DNA of 64,000 nucleotides from Elusimicrobiota bacterium (GCA_016212855.1 JACRDP010000028.1:62001-126000), one strand, 5' to 3'. Positions 27,538-36,220 are shown, counted from the first letter of the stretch. Numbers and translations are program-made. Notes: generated from the letters alone by a model not told the origin.

Positions 27538-27852
27538 TTACTTGACGAGCTTGTTCGTCGGCTTGTGCGGAGGATCGTTGGGAGCGCGGGGCGTGACCTT
27601 CGGGTTGTCCTTGAAAGTCGGGGTCAGGTCCGCGTTGATCTTCGCCCAGGCGGGATCTTCATCGGCCGAGCCCTTGATCGCGCCGATCGGGCACTCGGGC
27701 AGGCAGACGCCGCAGTCGATGCAGACCTCGGGGTTGATGATCATGAACGCTTCACCCTTGTACGGGCCGGGGTGGATGCACTCGACGGGGCAGACGTCGA
27801 CGCAGGCGGCGTACACCTCGCCCAGACAGCCTTCGACGATAATGTGAGTCAT
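27538..27852 (-). CDS. Ferredoxin with two iron-sulfur clusters (FdxA-like)
   Basis: A 104-residue protein. The N-terminus reads GCLGEVYAACVDVCPVECIH and the second motif CIDCGVCLPECPIGAI, the layout of 7Fe/8Fe dicluster ferredoxins such as FdxA. The C-terminal 45 residues are Pro/Lys-rich. It is a soluble low-potential electron carrier. The leader has AGGGAG about 8 bases before the ATG, and a TATAAC box about 40 bases upstream overlaps the divergent porin promoter. A terminator follows the gene. Confidence 0.92.
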   Translation of the reverse strand: MTHIIVEGCLGEVYAACVDVCPVECIHPGPYKGEAFMIINPEVCIDCGVCLPECPIGAIKGSADEDPAWAKINADLTPTFKDNPKVTPRAPNDPPHKPTNKLVK

Positions 27853-27897
27853 CAGGTTCTCCCTTTGCGCCGCGTGGCGCGACGCCTAAAAACGCGT

Positions 27898-27903
27898 TAT
27901 ACT
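27898..27903 (+). promoter_or_regulatory. -10 box TATACT, 8 nt before the porin GTG
   Basis: TATACT, eight bases, GTG at 27912. It overlaps the minus-strand TATAAC box of the ferredoxin gene, so the divergent promoters share DNA. Confidence 0.45.
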
Positions 27904-27911
27904 CAAACGGC

Positions 27912-29342
27912 GTGGTCCATCGTACATCATCGACCATTTGTTGTCAAATTCTGCTCGCGTCGGCCCTCGCCGCCGCGGCCGGCGGCGCGCGGGCGGACGA
28001 GCCCGCGGCCGACCCGAACCTGGCCCCCTTGCTCGAGCGGCTCGCGCAGGTGCGCCTGTTCGGCACCGCCTCGCTGAACTGGCGCAACGTGGGCCCGCGC
28101 GAGCCCGGCTTCGAGACCCAGATCCAGAACCAGGTCTACCTCGCCGACCTGTACTTCGGCGCCGAGGGGCCGGTCGTGAAAGAGGTTCCTGTTCTTTTGG
28201 AGTGGAACCTCCCGACGGCGGGGCGGGGCGCCCCGCGCTTGAGCCAGGCTTACGTCGAGTACGACCGGGTCCGCCGCATCAAGTTCCAGTTCGGCAAGTT
28301 CATGGTCCCGTTCGGCCGCTACAACGAATTGTACCGGCCCGACCAGTATCTCGCGGTGACGCGTCCCCTGCTGTACGCCTCGCCGGACAGTCTCGACCTC
28401 GTCGTGCGACCCAACTCGCCGCGGCCGCCGATCAGCTACGGCTACAGCGACATCGGCCTGCGCTGGAGTTGGTATCCGGTGCGCGTGCATCCGCTCGTGC
28501 CCAGCGAGGCGACCTTGTTCGTCGTCAACGGCATCAGCGAGTCGAAGAACCGTCTGCGCACCTTCCCCAATCCCTCGAATCTCGGCATCCCCGGTCCCGG
28601 GACCAACGGCGTCTCGCCCGACTTCGGGCACGACAACAACAACCTGGCCGACAACAACAACGCCAAGACCCTGGGCGGGCGCGTCGTGTTCGCGCTCGGC
28701 GATCTGCGCCTGCCCTGGCCGGTGCCGGAAAAGGCCGCCGACCTGACCGGCACCCATCTCGGCTTGTCCGGCATGGGGGGCAACTACGATCTCGAGGGCT
28801 TCTTGAACTACGAGATGTGGAGCGCCGACTGGGCATTCGACTACAAGGGCGTGAGCCTGTCGGGAGAGGCGATGTACAGCAAAAACCATTTTCTGACGCC
28901 GCTGCTGGCCCCGGGCTCGACGCCCGCCGCTCCGGCCCTCGTGGCACCCGTCACGCACACGCGTCAGGTGGAGCACCTATACGGCTGGTTCGTGCAGGGC
29001 GCGTTTCCGCTCATGAGGACTCCTCCGTACGGAAAGCGTTTGACCGGCCTGCTCGTGTACAACGAGATGTACCGCCGCGGCCCCCTGCTCGACTTCCTGT
29101 TGAACTACAACGACGGGACGACGATCTTCGATTCGATGACCGCTTACCGGCAGGGTGCGCCCTTCGTCACGCGCCGCATCGTCAAATACACGGCGGGCGC
29201 GCACTGGCTGCTCTCCGAGCACTTCGCCGCGAAGTTCGAATACTCGTACTGGGCGATGGGCAAGTCCACGGTCCGCAGCCAGACCTCGCTCGGCCTCAAC
29301 GATATCTATCAGGGCGCGATCTCTCTGGTGATGGGCTTCTAA
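27912..29342 (+). CDS. Porin-like outer-membrane beta-barrel
   Basis: The 476-residue product has a signal peptide (cut near GARA), then alternating amphipathic strands rich in aromatics and Gly throughout, including FQFGKFMVPFGRYNELY, typical of phosphate-selective or generic porins. It ends in Phe (ISLVMGF), the usual C-terminal barrel signal. An Asn-rich loop (DNNNLADNNNAK) is probably extracellular. Start is GTG at 27912, eight bases after a TATACT box. The following hydrolase gene begins directly after the stop. Substrate unknown. Confidence 0.75.
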   Translation: MVHRTSSTICCQILLASALAAAAGGARADEPAADPNLAPLLERLAQVRLFGTASLNWRNVGPREPGFETQIQNQVYLADLYFGAEGPVVKEVPVLLEWNLPTAGRGAPRLSQAYVEYDRVRRIKFQFGKFMVPFGRYNELYRPDQYLAVTRPLLYASPDSLDLVVRPNSPRPPISYGYSDIGLRWSWYPVRVHPLVPSEATLFVVNGISESKNRLRTFPNPSNLGIPGPGTNGVSPDFGHDNNNLADNNNAKTLGGRVVFALGDLRLPWPVPEKAADLTGTHLGLSGMGGNYDLEGFLNYEMWSADWAFDYKGVSLSGEAMYSKNHFLTPLLAPGSTPAAPALVAPVTHTRQVEHLYGWFVQGAFPLMRTPPYGKRLTGLLVYNEMYRRGPLLDFLLNYNDGTTIFDSMTAYRQGAPFVTRRIVKYTAGAHWLLSEHFAAKFEYSYWAMGKSTVRSQTSLGLNDIYQGAISLVMGF

Positions 29343-30260
29343 ATGGGCCCGCTGATCGTCGCCGCCTGGCTCGCGTTTCCCGCGGGCGCGGCGACGCTCG
29401 AAGCGCCCGGAAAAAACTTCAAGGTCGAGGTCGTCGAGACGAGCACGGCCCCGGGCCGCACCGACTATCTCCTGAAGTTCCCGTCGGCGGCCAAGAGCCC
29501 CTGGCCGGCCAACGACGTCGTCTGGGCGCACCTGTCCGTCCCCGATTCGGCGAAGGGCCGCCGGGTCCCGGCGGTTCTGGTCCTGCCCGTCATGGCCGCG
29601 CCGAACGTGTGGATCGAGACCCGGTTCGTGAACCGGTTCGTGCGCGACGGGCTGGTCGTCATGTGGATCGAGATGCCGACGCAGTTCCGGCGCCGGCCGC
29701 ATCCCTCGATGCCCAGCGGCCAGGTGTTTCTGGCGCGCACCGCCAAGGGCTTGACCCGGAACTTCCGGCAGTCCATCGCGGACGCGCGGCGGGCGTTCGG
29801 CGTGCTCGCGGCGAGGCCGGAGGTGGACGGCGAACGTGTGGGGCTGTTCGGGATCAGCCTCGGAGCGATCGTGGCGTCGATGACGTGGTCGGTGGATGCC
29901 CGGCCCAAGGCCGCGGTGTTCGTGATGGGCGGCGCCGACTTCCCCAGCCTCGTGCTCAACGGCTCCTTGACGGGTCCCTTCGCCCGTAAAATGAACATCC
30001 TCCTCGCGGAACTGTCCGCGGCCTGGGCCGGCCTCGACCCGCTCGACTACAAGGCGGCCAACGCCGGCAAGAGGGCCTTGCTCGTCAACGTCCGCTCGGA
30101 CACGGTCATTCCACGCGCCAACGCCCTGAAGCTCAAGGAGGCCTTTCCGGACTCCACTCAGGTTTGGCTTCCGCTCGGCCATTACTCGTCGATCGTCCAC
30201 CTGTTCTGGCTTCCCCGTTGGGCGTCCGGACGCCTGAAAAAAGCTCTTTTAGAGCGGTAA
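29343..30260 (+). CDS. Exported alpha/beta hydrolase (dienelactone/acetyl-esterase-like)
   Basis: A 305-residue protein with a signal peptide (LIVAAWLAFPAGAA) and an alpha/beta-hydrolase fold: PAVLVLPVMAAP, nucleophile Ser in GLFGISLGA, Asp in VRSDTVIP and His in LGHYSS. It is probably a periplasmic esterase. The ATG immediately follows the porin stop, so the pair is cotranscribed and the enzyme may act on what the porin admits. Specificity cannot be read from sequence. Confidence 0.75.
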   Translation: MGPLIVAAWLAFPAGAATLEAPGKNFKVEVVETSTAPGRTDYLLKFPSAAKSPWPANDVVWAHLSVPDSAKGRRVPAVLVLPVMAAPNVWIETRFVNRFVRDGLVVMWIEMPTQFRRRPHPSMPSGQVFLARTAKGLTRNFRQSIADARRAFGVLAARPEVDGERVGLFGISLGAIVASMTWSVDARPKAAVFVMGGADFPSLVLNGSLTGPFARKMNILLAELSAAWAGLDPLDYKAANAGKRALLVNVRSDTVIPRANALKLKEAFPDSTQVWLPLGHYSSIVHLFWLPRWASGRLKKALLER

Positions 30261-30287
30261 AAATTCGATTAAAAGAGGGGGCATGCC

Positions 30288-30316
30288 TTGACAGCCCTTA
30301 CCGGGGGGCTTACACT
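30288..30316 (+). promoter_or_regulatory. Consensus sigma70 promoter TTGACA-N17-TACACT
   Basis: TTGACA (30288-30293) and TACACT (30311-30316) are separated by 17 bases, the best full promoter in the window. Predicted start near 30323, 20 bases before the tiny lipoprotein gene, with GGAGG between. Confidence 0.75.
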
Positions 30317-30342
30317 GTGATAGTCGATCTTGGAGGATGTGT

Positions 30343-30432
30343 ATGAAAATATTGATGAAGCTTTTCGCCGTGGCTTTCGCCCTCGGCCTGCTCGGCGCCA
30401 TGGCCTGCGGATCCGGCGGCGGCGGGTGCTGA
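30343..30432 (+). CDS. Tiny lipoprotein (29 residues)
   Basis: ATG at 30343 opens a 29-residue frame: basic start (MKILMK), hydrophobic core (LFAVAFALGLLG), lipobox AMAC, and a tail of only GSGGGGC. After signal removal the mature lipopeptide would be about eight residues, starting and ending with Cys. A GGAGG site at 30332-30336 and the consensus promoter at 30288-30316 argue that it is real. It resembles entericidin-type peptides only in size and lipobox. It is probably a membrane lipopeptide; role unknown. Confidence 0.6.
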   Translation: MKILMKLFAVAFALGLLGAMACGSGGGGC

Positions 30433-30464
30433 CACACTAAAGTATTTCCTTAACCGTGTGTCGT

Positions 30465-30486
30465 GTCCGGCCGCTTGCGGCCGGAC
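30465..30486. terminator. Strong GC hairpin after the tiny lipoprotein gene
   Basis: GTCCGGCCGC and GCGGCCGGAC form a perfect 10-bp inverted repeat around TT. No T-run, so it may stabilise the short mRNA or end transcripts from either side (the gene at 30508 ends here too). Confidence 0.45.
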
Positions 30487-30507
30487 CTGAAACGTACTAG
30501 GCCGCGC

Positions 30508-31401
30508 TCAACGTCCGCCGAGAGGCGAGAACCCGTTGGGCGCGGCCTGCTCCTTGGCCTTGTCGATATCCTTCTGATCCAGGGACACCGCGCCCTTTTG
30601 GGCGTTCTTCACGCCGGGTGAATTCATGATCTCCGACAGCACCTGGCTCGTGTCGGGAGGCTTCGAGTCGGCGTCTCCGCCGAGCATCGGCAGCAGGCTC
30701 TTCGGCAGGCCGGCGGCCGACACCACGGTTTCCACGAGATTCTTCGCGATCTTGTCGTTCGCGATGATCTGAGCCGCGGGCGCAGTCAGGCTGCCCGGCG
30801 CCTCCTTGATGCCGCCGACGAGAACCGCGCGGATGCCCGGATCGGCGGCGTACTTGCGGACCAGCTGTCCGAACCCGTCGGACTTCGCGACTCCGTACAT
30901 GAATTTCACCGGGTCCTTGTCTTTCCAGTACTGGTCGCGCAGGGCGCGCAGCTCGGGATTGGCCATCCAGTCCTTCCCATACTGCGCGATGGAGGGATAC
31001 TTGGCCTGCATCTTCATGATGTAGGCGCGGGCCTTCGCTTCGTTCGCGGCCAGCGCCTCCTTCAAACTGGGCAAAGCGTCCGCCTTCTTGTCGGCGGGCT
31101 TGGCGGCGGTGTCCTGGGCCTTGGTCGGCGCCGACGAGCCCGGGGCCATGACGCTCATGCCCGCGTCGGACTTCACCATGCCCAGGCTGTTCGGTTCGGC
31201 CGGGCCCGCGGGAGCCGAAGGCACCGCGGCGCGCACGGGGCGGGTGTCGGTCGTCGCGCTCATGTCGAAGCCGGAGGTGTCGAGCCCGGCGTGGCGGTTG
31301 GAGTACATCTGCCAGGCCAGCACCGCGACCGCCGAGCCGCAGATCGCCACCAAGGTGAGGATCATGCCGAACTTGCTGGAGTGCGGGTGCTCGGCGCTCA
31401 T
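30508..31401 (-). CDS. Membrane-anchored protein of unknown function
   Basis: A 297-residue protein: a short cytoplasmic head (MSAEHPHSSK), one membrane helix (FGMILTLVAICGSAVAVLAWQMY), a low-complexity Pro/Ala/Thr/Lys linker to about 110, then an all-helical periplasmic region (SLKEALAANEAKARAYIMKMQ and SEIMNSPGVKNA). I chose the ATG at 31401, six bases after a CATAAT box (31408-31413), over the longer open frame. No family recognised. Confidence 0.55.
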   Translation of the reverse strand: MSAEHPHSSKFGMILTLVAICGSAVAVLAWQMYSNRHAGLDTSGFDMSATTDTRPVRAAVPSAPAGPAEPNSLGMVKSDAGMSVMAPGSSAPTKAQDTAAKPADKKADALPSLKEALAANEAKARAYIMKMQAKYPSIAQYGKDWMANPELRALRDQYWKDKDPVKFMYGVAKSDGFGQLVRKYAADPGIRAVLVGGIKEAPGSLTAPAAQIIANDKIAKNLVETVVSAAGLPKSLLPMLGGDADSKPPDTSQVLSEIMNSPGVKNAQKGAVSLDQKDIDKAKEQAAPNGFSPLGGR

Positions 31402-31597
31402 GCGATCATTATGTCCCCGTCCGAGCCCCCTGTCAAGGCGGCCTCCGCTCGACTCATTCGCGCGGGCCGGACGGCGAAAGGTCATCATCCGCCGGGGACG
31501 CGCGGCATTGAGCCGCGCTCGGTGGGTCTCGCGGCAATGACGACCGCGGCCGCGGACCCGACGCCCCGGCCTATATAATTCTGTAATGGGCAGCATC

Positions 31598-31603
31598 TAT
31601 AAT
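31598..31603 (+). promoter_or_regulatory. -10 box TATAAT, 7 nt before 31611
   Basis: Perfect TATAAT, seven bases, ATG. A second perfect TATAAT at 31574-31579 stands 24 bases upstream and could give a short leader instead. Confidence 0.5.
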
Positions 31604-31610
31604 CGGGGGG

Positions 31611-32963
31611 ATGACGAAGAGGACGACGGCGTTCCTCCTCGCCCTCGCGCTGGCCGCCCCGGACGCCGGGGCGGTCGCTTTTAACGACGTAAAACCAGGC
31701 GCGCGGGCGATGGGCATGGGCACCGCGTATTCGGCTATCGCCGACGACGCGTTCGGAATGTTTTATAACCCCGCCGGCTCCGCCAACACGCCCTTCGTGC
31801 AGAGCGCCGGCACGCTCGGGCGCATCCTTTCGCCGAAAGGGCCGCTGTCCTTCGCCTCGGGCGCCTACCTGCGCCCCTACGAACAGATCAACACGGCGAC
31901 CATCGGCGCGGCCTACTATTTGGAGCGTCAGCGCAATGGGGGAGATATCGACTCGCTGATGTTCAACTACGCCCAGGAATACAAGGTTCGGCAGATCCCG
32001 CTTTCCAAGCCCCTGAAAATCGGCGCGAACGTGAAGATCGTCAACTCCGACACGGGCGACGGGCAGAAGAGCAAGTTCGGCCTGGGCTTCGACGCGGGCG
32101 TGATCGCGCGCTCGCAGATGGGCCTGTCCGCCGGCGTCGTGCTCAGCGACTTCGTCACCGCGCTCGCCTATCCGCGCCCGGCCATCACCCTGGCGACGGC
32201 CTACACCTGGGAGCGGCGCTGGACGCTCGCCGCCGACTTCCGCGTTCGCGGCGGACTGGCCGAGCTGTATCCCGGCGTCGAAGGAGTTTTCCATCAGGGC
32301 CTGCTGCGGGTGCGCGCGGGCCGCGGGTTGGGGCTCGACGGGGTCGGCACGTTCGCCTTCGGCCTCGGCCTGAACTTCTCGCCTATGATCCTCGACGTCG
32401 CCATGTCTTTGCCGCCGGAAGGCCTCAACCGCTCCGGCGGCGGCTATCAGGCGACCTTCAGCTACCGTTTCGGCGCGCCCTCGTTCACGGGCCAGTTCGT
32501 CGGGGGGGCGGCCGCCCAGGCGGAGACCTTGCGCACAAACGTCTCCGCGCTCGAAGACAAGAAAAAGACTTTGTCCCAGGAGGCGGGAACCGCCGAGACC
32601 AACAAGATCACCGCAGAGAGCCAGCTGCGCGTGCTCGAGAAGCGCGTCGCCGAGGCGCAGGATGAGTACCGTGCTCTGCTTAAGAAAAACGAGGAGCTCG
32701 AATACCGCGCGGCGGAGAAAGCCGCCGGCCTCATGGGCCGCCCGAAGCCGATCGAGCCGGCCAAAGTCCGCGTCAAGCGGACTCCTGCCTGGCCCAAGCG
32801 CCACGTCGTGAAGGCCGGCGAAACTTTGCGCACCATGGCCAAGCAGTATTACGGCGACGCGAACCAGTGGGAGCGCATCTACGACGCCAACCGCGAAAAG
32901 GTCGAGCGCGGCCTGCCCTCCGAGGGTGCGACCTTGATCATCCCGGCGCCGGCGGCTCCATGA
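31611..32963 (+). CDS. PorV/PorQ-like outer-membrane barrel fused to coiled coil and LysM
   Basis: A 450-residue protein. A signal peptide (cut near AGA) is followed by a barrel of the PorV/UPF0164 type (FNDVKPGARAMGMGTAYSAIADDAFGMFYNPAG is the diagnostic start), ending near SYRFGAPSFTG at about 290. Then come a coiled coil (about 305-375) and a C-terminal LysM (HVVKAGETLRTMAKQYYGD, then DANREKVERG). The tail would hang into the periplasm and grip peptidoglycan, linking it to the outer membrane. Next gene overlaps by ATGA. Confidence 0.75.
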   Translation: MTKRTTAFLLALALAAPDAGAVAFNDVKPGARAMGMGTAYSAIADDAFGMFYNPAGSANTPFVQSAGTLGRILSPKGPLSFASGAYLRPYEQINTATIGAAYYLERQRNGGDIDSLMFNYAQEYKVRQIPLSKPLKIGANVKIVNSDTGDGQKSKFGLGFDAGVIARSQMGLSAGVVLSDFVTALAYPRPAITLATAYTWERRWTLAADFRVRGGLAELYPGVEGVFHQGLLRVRAGRGLGLDGVGTFAFGLGLNFSPMILDVAMSLPPEGLNRSGGGYQATFSYRFGAPSFTGQFVGGAAAQAETLRTNVSALEDKKKTLSQEAGTAETNKITAESQLRVLEKRVAEAQDEYRALLKKNEELEYRAAEKAAGLMGRPKPIEPAKVRVKRTPAWPKRHVVKAGETLRTMAKQYYGDANQWERIYDANREKVERGLPSEGATLIIPAPAAP

Positions 32964-34111
32964 GCTTCATCGGCCTGCTGGCGAAGGAGAACGAGGACCG
33001 CGAGCTGCTGGGCGGTCTTCTCGGCGAGCTCGGCTACGGCGTCGAGGGCGCGGGCCGTCTCGAAGAAGCGCTCGAGTTCGCGCGCGAACGCAAGACGCGC
33101 GCCTTCCTGCTCGTCGACGGCGTCGGAGCCGACGCGGAGACGCTCACGCGCGAGCTGCTGCGCGCCTTCCCGCTGCTGCCCGTGGTCGTGGCGCTGAAGG
33201 TCCGCGACGCGAGCCGCGCGGTCGCTTTGATGCGCGTCGGCGCGGCCGAAGTCATCGCTCCCCCGTGGACGCCGGAGGACCTGAAGCTCTCGGTTTCGAA
33301 GGGCCTGCGCTTTCAAGGGACGGCCCTCTCCGTCGCAAAAGCCGCGCCGCTGTCGCGTTCGCCGCTGTGGTACGCGCTGGCCGTCGGGCTGTTCCTCGCC
33401 GCGGGCCTGGGCGCGGCGTCGCTCAAGCGCGCCGAGCAGAACCGCCTCGCCGCCGCCGCGCGCGTCGACCGCTGGGACCTGCCCGTACGCCATCCCGCCG
33501 GCCTCGCTTACGACGGGAAGTCGGTGTGGCTCGTCGAGTGGTTCACGCAGTCCTTCTACGCCCTCTCGATGGACGACACGACCGTCCAGGTCGTCCGCCA
33601 TCTCACCGCCGAAACGCCGGTCGCCGCGGCCTTCACGGGCGAGGCGATGTGGACCGTCTCCGCCGACGGCGCGATCATCCGGCGCATGCGCGACGACAAG
33701 ATGACGCCGCTGACGCGCTACCCGCGCGCGGCCCCCAACTCCGCCGGCCTCGCCTTCGACGGGCTGTATCTGTGGACGCTCGACGCCCGCGCGAAGGTCA
33801 TCCGCAAGCATCTCGTCGACCGCGAGCTGAGCGTGCTCGCGGTCTACAAGTGGCGCGGGACGAAGGCCGCGGGACTCGTCTACGACGGCAAGACCTTGTG
33901 GTCCCTCGACGCGGCCGACCGGCGCCTGCTGCGCCACGCGCTCGAGCGCCCGGACGAGCCGGTCGACAGCATGGGCTTGCCCGAATACGCCCAGGGAAAC
34001 TATATCCCGGCCGGGCTCGCCTGGGACGGCAAGCGCTTCTGGACCGTGGGCGAGGCCGTGGACGGGAAGAGCCCGGCGCGGTTGGTGCGCCATCAGGAGG
34101 AAACGCGATGA
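32960..34111 (+). CDS. Receiver-like domain, membrane helix and periplasmic beta-propeller
   Basis: A 383-residue chimera. Residues 1-125 look like a response-regulator receiver (LLAKENEDRELLGGLL, VDGVGAD in the phospho-Asp strand, MRVGAAEVIAPPW where KP is usual), so it is probably degenerate. A helix at about 138-157 (PLWYALAVGLFLAAGLGAAS) crosses the membrane. The rest holds five repeats of about 40 residues of the form AGLAYDGKSVWLV, likely a beta-propeller on the other side. Start ATG 32960 overlaps the previous stop. Confidence 0.65.
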   Translation: MSFIGLLAKENEDRELLGGLLGELGYGVEGAGRLEEALEFARERKTRAFLLVDGVGADAETLTRELLRAFPLLPVVVALKVRDASRAVALMRVGAAEVIAPPWTPEDLKLSVSKGLRFQGTALSVAKAAPLSRSPLWYALAVGLFLAAGLGAASLKRAEQNRLAAAARVDRWDLPVRHPAGLAYDGKSVWLVEWFTQSFYALSMDDTTVQVVRHLTAETPVAAAFTGEAMWTVSADGAIIRRMRDDKMTPLTRYPRAAPNSAGLAFDGLYLWTLDARAKVIRKHLVDRELSVLAVYKWRGTKAAGLVYDGKTLWSLDAADRRLLRHALERPDEPVDSMGLPEYAQGNYIPAGLAWDGKRFWTVGEAVDGKSPARLVRHQEETR

Positions 34112-34419
34112 TGCGCGCGTCCTTCCTCGTCCCCGCGCTTCTGCGCTTCCCGGGGGCTTCGGCGCGCCAGGACGCCTGGGGCCGCCTCCTTAAGATCACC
34201 GCGGGCGGGGCGGAGCTGTCCACCGGCGCGCGGCTGACGCGGGGGGAGACGGTGCTCCTGCGCTTCGAGCTGGGCGGCGAGCGCCTGACCATTCCCGCGA
34301 GCGTCCGGCACTCGCGTCCGGATGACGATGGGCAGTGCCTGGCCGAGCTGCGCTGGAACGACCTCGTCGAACGCCGCCGCCTGGCGCGCGTGCTCCTCGA
34401 CGTCTTGTCTCGCGTCTGA
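34108..34419 (+). CDS. Small PilZ-like domain protein
   Basis: A 103-residue protein whose strand pattern (WGRLLKITAGGAELSTG, GETVLLRFELGGERLTIPASVRH, LAELRWNDLVERRRLAR) fits a PilZ-type beta-barrel. The c-di-GMP residues are altered: no clear RxxxR, and ITAGG replaces DxSxxG, so ligand binding is doubtful. AGGAGG at 34096-34101 precedes the ATG at 34108, which overlaps the preceding TGA. Its last 47 bases recur at 36221-36267 beyond the SGNH gene. Confidence 0.55.
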   Translation: MMRASFLVPALLRFPGASARQDAWGRLLKITAGGAELSTGARLTRGETVLLRFELGGERLTIPASVRHSRPDDDGQCLAELRWNDLVERRRLARVLLDVLSRV

Positions 34420-34420
34420 G
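34374..34420 (+). repeat. Direct repeat copy 1 (3' end of the PilZ-like gene)
   Basis: 47 bases matching 36221-36267 with three mismatches; two of these are synonymous and one changes Val to Ala. It flanks the SGNH hydrolase gene on the left. Confidence 0.85.
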
Positions 34421-34446
34421 CCCGCTTCGTCGGCCGAAAATTTTTG

Positions 34447-34452
34447 TAAGCT
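34447..34452 (+). promoter_or_regulatory. -10 box TAAGCT, 7 nt before 34460
   Basis: TAAGCT, CCGATCC, ATG. Leaderless spacing. Confidence 0.35.
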
Positions 34453-34459
34453 CCGATCC

Positions 34460-36193
34460 ATGATCGTCGGCCTCCTTCTCGCCATCGCCGTCCCCTGCAT
34501 TGGGCAGCCGCAAGCGGGACAAAAATATTATTACGAGGATCCTCTCATTCCGTTCTTCATGCGGGATGAACGCAAGGGAATCTATCTCGCGCAGAGGCCC
34601 GGCGCCGGCCCGGCGAACGTGGAATTCCCGATCGTCAAATCGACCGGGACCTTGCGCGTTTTTTTGATCGGCGGCTCCATCGCCCATTCTTTTGGAAACA
34701 CCTGGTACCCCGACATGTCGCCTGCGCAGGCTCGCCTGATCGATGACGATCGGTTTTATGACGATCTTCGGCTTTCTCTGCCCCGCAACCGCATCGAACT
34801 GGTCAACTGCGGCATGGACGGCTACGACAGCGTGCGCGAATCGAAAATACTCGGCGAGATTCTCGATTATTCTCCCGATTTGATTATTTTGATGACGGGA
34901 CACAACGAAGGGCTGGGCTCAGGCCTGCCGAACGAAAGCCTGTATGCGTTGCAAAAGGAGCTCTCACGCCTGGCCGTCTTTCGCCGGCTTGTGCAGTTGT
35001 TGGGGAAAAGGGGGACCACCGATCAAGACGTCGAGCGCCGCGCGCTTGAATTGTCCGCCGCTTTCATGGGCAATATGCGAGACATGATCCGCGCGGCGCG
35101 AGCGCGGGGCGTGCCGATCGTCGTGATGGCGCCTCCGCTCAACTATCGGGACGCTCCCCCCGAATCTCCGGCGCTCATCACGGACCCTCTTTTTTGGGCC
35201 GGCTGGACCCGGTATTTGAAAAAGGACTACAAAGCGGCCCGGGAGTATTGGTCGAAGGACATCGCCGCCATCGCGCCGGGGCAGGGCCGCTCGCTCAAAC
35301 CCCATCTTCTGTTCATGCGCGCGCGCGCGGAAGAGAAGAGCGGGGAGATCGTGAAAGCGGACGCGGATTATCAAGACGCTCTGTGGGCGGATTGGGAGAC
35401 GCCGGGCCGCTGCTCTCCGGTTTGCGCGGCCATCCTGAAGGAAGTCTCGCAACAAGAAGGCGCTTTGCTCGTCGACACGGACGCGGCGTTCCGGAGACAG
35501 GCAAGGCCCTCTTCGCCCGGGCTCGATTTTTTCAGTGACGCCGTGCATTGGATCAGACCCTACGATCGACTGGTGACGCTGACGATCCTGCGCTCCCTGC
35601 GCCGCTCCATAGGCTTTAAAAACTTGGCTTGGGACGACGGTTTTATCGGCGCGCTCGAGAAGCGGCAGGCTCAGCCCGTCAAGCATCGGGATGAAAAAAC
35701 TTTCATGGAAACGATCAAGTACGCGGTCGCGGACATGCATGCCGAGCGCTTGTCTTGGAAGGCTGTCGCCTTTCTTGAATTTTCGTACGCGCAGCACCCC
35801 CATTGGTTTGAGAACGTCGACGGCTTGGTGAAAAGTCTTGAATCACGGGAGGACTGGAAAGGCGGGCCATGGGACATGGCGCCCCTTAACGTCCTCAAGT
35901 CGGCGCTGTTGTGGCATCTCGGAGAGGTTCGCGCTCGTCGCGGGGATTTCCGAGGCGCGCTGGCGGATTACTCGACCGCCTTCCAACTCGACCCCGGGCC
36001 GCGCCGCGCTGGAATCGCTCTCAGTCAAGCCATCGTCCAAGCCGTGGTCGGCGAAAAAGAGGCTTCCCTCAATTCTCTCCGATACTCTTTTCAAAATGGA
36101 ATGGCGGTTGAAGCCGAAGCGGTGAATTCGGGGTTGGACATCGGCTTGGGCGGCCGCTCGCGCCACCGCTCGCTCGCTTCACAGAGCGAATAA
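34460..36193 (+). CDS. Exported SGNH/GDSL-type hydrolase with C-terminal TPR, likely acquired
   Basis: A 577-residue protein with a signal peptide (LLLAIAVPCIG), an SGNH esterase core (GGS in FLIGGSIAHSFG, Gly in NCGMDGYDS, Asn in MTGHNEG, Asp/His in FFSDAVHW) interrupted by an insert of about 120 residues, and TPR-like helices near the C-terminus (RARRGDFRGALADYSTAFQLDP). It may deacylate a glycan or lipid. Its DNA is visibly poorer in G+C than its neighbours and it is flanked by copies of the PilZ-gene end, so recent insertion is likely. Confidence 0.72.
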   Translation: MIVGLLLAIAVPCIGQPQAGQKYYYEDPLIPFFMRDERKGIYLAQRPGAGPANVEFPIVKSTGTLRVFLIGGSIAHSFGNTWYPDMSPAQARLIDDDRFYDDLRLSLPRNRIELVNCGMDGYDSVRESKILGEILDYSPDLIILMTGHNEGLGSGLPNESLYALQKELSRLAVFRRLVQLLGKRGTTDQDVERRALELSAAFMGNMRDMIRAARARGVPIVVMAPPLNYRDAPPESPALITDPLFWAGWTRYLKKDYKAAREYWSKDIAAIAPGQGRSLKPHLLFMRARAEEKSGEIVKADADYQDALWADWETPGRCSPVCAAILKEVSQQEGALLVDTDAAFRRQARPSSPGLDFFSDAVHWIRPYDRLVTLTILRSLRRSIGFKNLAWDDGFIGALEKRQAQPVKHRDEKTFMETIKYAVADMHAERLSWKAVAFLEFSYAQHPHWFENVDGLVKSLESREDWKGGPWDMAPLNVLKSALLWHLGEVRARRGDFRGALADYSTAFQLDPGPRRAGIALSQAIVQAVVGEKEASLNSLRYSFQNGMAVEAEAVNSGLDIGLGGRSRHRSLASQSE

Positions 36194-36220
36194 CCGATAG
36201 GCATCTCTCCGGCGCTGTAT

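Noticed and set aside
31586-31684. Short ORF starting ATG 31586, six bases after a TATAAT
   Set aside because: It overlaps the barrel gene start in another frame, has a low-complexity product, and the second TATAAT serves the real gene; kept only as a coincidence.
33265-34107. Extension of the PilZ-like gene upstream into the propeller gene
   Set aside because: It is an out-of-frame reading; AGGAGG and the ATGA overlap fix the start at 34108.
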